44,559 nucleotides of DNA from Methylobacterium bullatum (GTDB lineage Bacteria; Pseudomonadota; Alphaproteobacteria; Rhizobiales; Beijerinckiaceae), in contig NZ_NKUG01000084.1 of NCBI RefSeq assembly GCF_014845095.1, positions 1 to 44,559 of the forward strand, read 5' to 3'. A program made the position numbers and the translations under genes. Positions within the stretch are counted from its first letter, which is position 1. Each line of letters begins with the position of its first letter. Positions 43,551 to 44,559 of the stretch are shown piece by piece. A model generated the notes under the pieces. That model saw only the letters and a program-made list of their open reading frames with translations. It ran no database searches and was not told the DNA's origin.

Positions 43551-44509
43551 CGATCACCAGACGCCGCGTGCCGGGCCTGCTCCTCGCGCTCGGAGCCGGC
43601 CTCGCCGCCCTCACCGGTGCCGTCGCCGAGGAGGCCGCGCCGAAGGAGTTCCGGATCGGCTACCAGAAGATCGGCCTCATCGTCGTCGCCCGGCAGCAGG
43701 GGGTGATCGAGAAGCGCCTGGCCGCGCAGGGCACCAAGGTGCAGTGGGTCGAGTTCCAGGCCGGGCCTCCCCTGCTCGAAGCCCTGAGCGCGGGCAGTAT
43801 CGATTTCGGCTATACCGGCGACGCGCCACCGATCTTCTCGCAGTCGGCGGGCGGCAACCTCGTCTATGTCAGCGCCGCGGCGCCCTCCGGCGACGGCGAG
43901 GCGATCCTGGTCAAGGAATCTTCGCCGATCCGGTCGGTCGCCGATCTGAAGGGCAAGAAGGTCGCGTTCGGTCGCGGCACGAGCGCGCACAACCTCATCA
44001 TCGCCGCCCTGGAGAAGGCCGGCCTCACCTTCTCGGACATCACGCCCGCCTACCTGACGCCGGCCGATGCCGGCTCGGCCTTTGCCAACGACAGCGTCGA
44101 CGCGTGGTCGATCTGGGATCCCTACTTCGCCGTGGCGCAGGCGCGGAGCAAGACCAGGGTCCTGGCGACCTCCGGCCAGACCCTCGACGTGTCGGCCTAC
44201 TTCCTGGCCAACAGAACCTTCGCCGACACGCATCCGGGCGTCATCGTCCATAGTCTGGCGGGTCTCACCGAGGCGGCCGCCTGGGCCGACGGGCACCGCG
44301 ACGAGGTGGCCAAGGCGCTGAACGCCGTGACGGGCATCCCCTACGAGATCCAGAAGGTCGCGGCGGACCGTACCCGGTTCGGGGTCCGGCCCCTCACCGA
44401 CGCGATCCTCTCGGGGCAACAGGCCACGGCCGACCGCTTCCACCGTCTCGGGCTCATCCCCCGCGCCATCCAGGTGCGTGACGCCGTCTGGACCCCGCCG
44501 CGCACCTGA
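43547..44509 (+). CDS. ssuA: Aliphatic sulfonate ABC transporter substrate-binding protein, SsuA-type
   Basis: A 320-residue periplasmic protein starting at GTG 43547 with a Sec signal (RRRVPGLLLALGAGLAALTG, ending near AVAEE). The SsuA signatures are strong: FRIGYQKIGLIVVARQQGVI, WVEFQAGPPLLEALSAGSID, GYTGDAPPIFSQSAGG and SVDAWSIWDPYFAVAQ. It binds alkanesulfonates for import. No permease or ATPase follows inside the window. The rest of an ssu operon (ssuD, ssuC, ssuB) probably lies beyond the right edge, or it shares the preceding transporter. Confidence 0.93.
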   Translation: MTITRRRVPGLLLALGAGLAALTGAVAEEAAPKEFRIGYQKIGLIVVARQQGVIEKRLAAQGTKVQWVEFQAGPPLLEALSAGSIDFGYTGDAPPIFSQSAGGNLVYVSAAAPSGDGEAILVKESSPIRSVADLKGKKVAFGRGTSAHNLIIAALEKAGLTFSDITPAYLTPADAGSAFANDSVDAWSIWDPYFAVAQARSKTRVLATSGQTLDVSAYFLANRTFADTHPGVIVHSLAGLTEAAAWADGHRDEVAKALNAVTGIPYEIQKVAADRTRFGVRPLTDAILSGQQATADRFHRLGLIPRAIQVRDAVWTPPRT

Positions 44510-44513
44510 TCGC

Positions 44514-44559
44514 GCCGACCCGCAAGATCCCGTCGACCTGCAAGATCCCGTCGACCTGC
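44514..44559. repeat. 18-bp tandem repeat at the right edge
   Basis: CAAGATCCCGTCGACCTG is present twice in tandem (44523-44540, 44541-44558) behind a degenerate partial copy (44514-44522). The array is cut by the window end, so its length is unknown. It begins 5 bases after the ssuA stop. Confidence 0.8.

Overview
The window is about 44.6 kb of GC-rich DNA. It looks like a chromosomal segment of an aerobic anoxygenic phototrophic alphaproteobacterium, most likely Methylobacterium/Methylorubrum or a close Hyphomicrobiales relative. That placement is an inference from the bacteriochlorophyll gene order, the base composition and the dense organosulfur/methylotroph-type gene content. No rRNA, tRNA, CRISPR array, integrase or insertion sequence was recognised.

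Region 1 (1-13.0 kb) is part of a photosynthesis gene cluster. On the minus strand lies the tightly coupled operon bchF-bchN-bchB-bchH, with bchH cut by the window edge. Divergent from it, on the plus strand, are an aerR/ppaA-type cobalamin-binding regulator and ppsR/crtJ, then bchG, a bch2/PucC-type transporter gene, bchP, tspO and a small membrane protein gene. The last five overlap or nearly abut, so they form one probable operon for the late steps of bacteriochlorophyll synthesis. Both divergent promoters (bchF and bchG) carry TGT-N12-ACA-like PpsR sites overlapping a TTGACA -35 box. bchB carries an in-frame nested palindromic element between its two domains.

Region 2 (13.0-22.6 kb) holds a tri-haem membrane-type cytochrome c, an outer-membrane beta-barrel protein and two small unknown genes. 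It ends in a TetR-controlled RND efflux operon (small membrane protein, TetR, adaptor, HAE1-type pump) preceded by two 14-bp palindromic operators.

Region 3 (22.7-44.5 kb) is an organosulfur-scavenging island. It holds two complete NitT/TauT/SsuABC-type ABC transporters and a third SsuA-type binding protein at the right edge, which probably continues outside. It also has two LLM-family flavin monooxygenases, a SfnB/DszC-like monooxygenase, two MetQ-type lipoprotein/binding proteins with separate MetN and MetI, and a SoxC-like sulfite dehydrogenase with its cytochrome subunit. The likely logic is import of sulfonates, sulfones or thio-compounds, oxidative C-S cleavage in the cytoplasm, and removal of sulfite by a Tat-exported molybdoenzyme. 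The cytochrome subunit gene carries an in-frame amber codon, so the sulfite dehydrogenase may be broken or need another electron acceptor. A divergent Mfd-like helicase gene sits inside the island. Two short cysteine-containing ORFs directly precede transporter genes and may be regulatory leaders.
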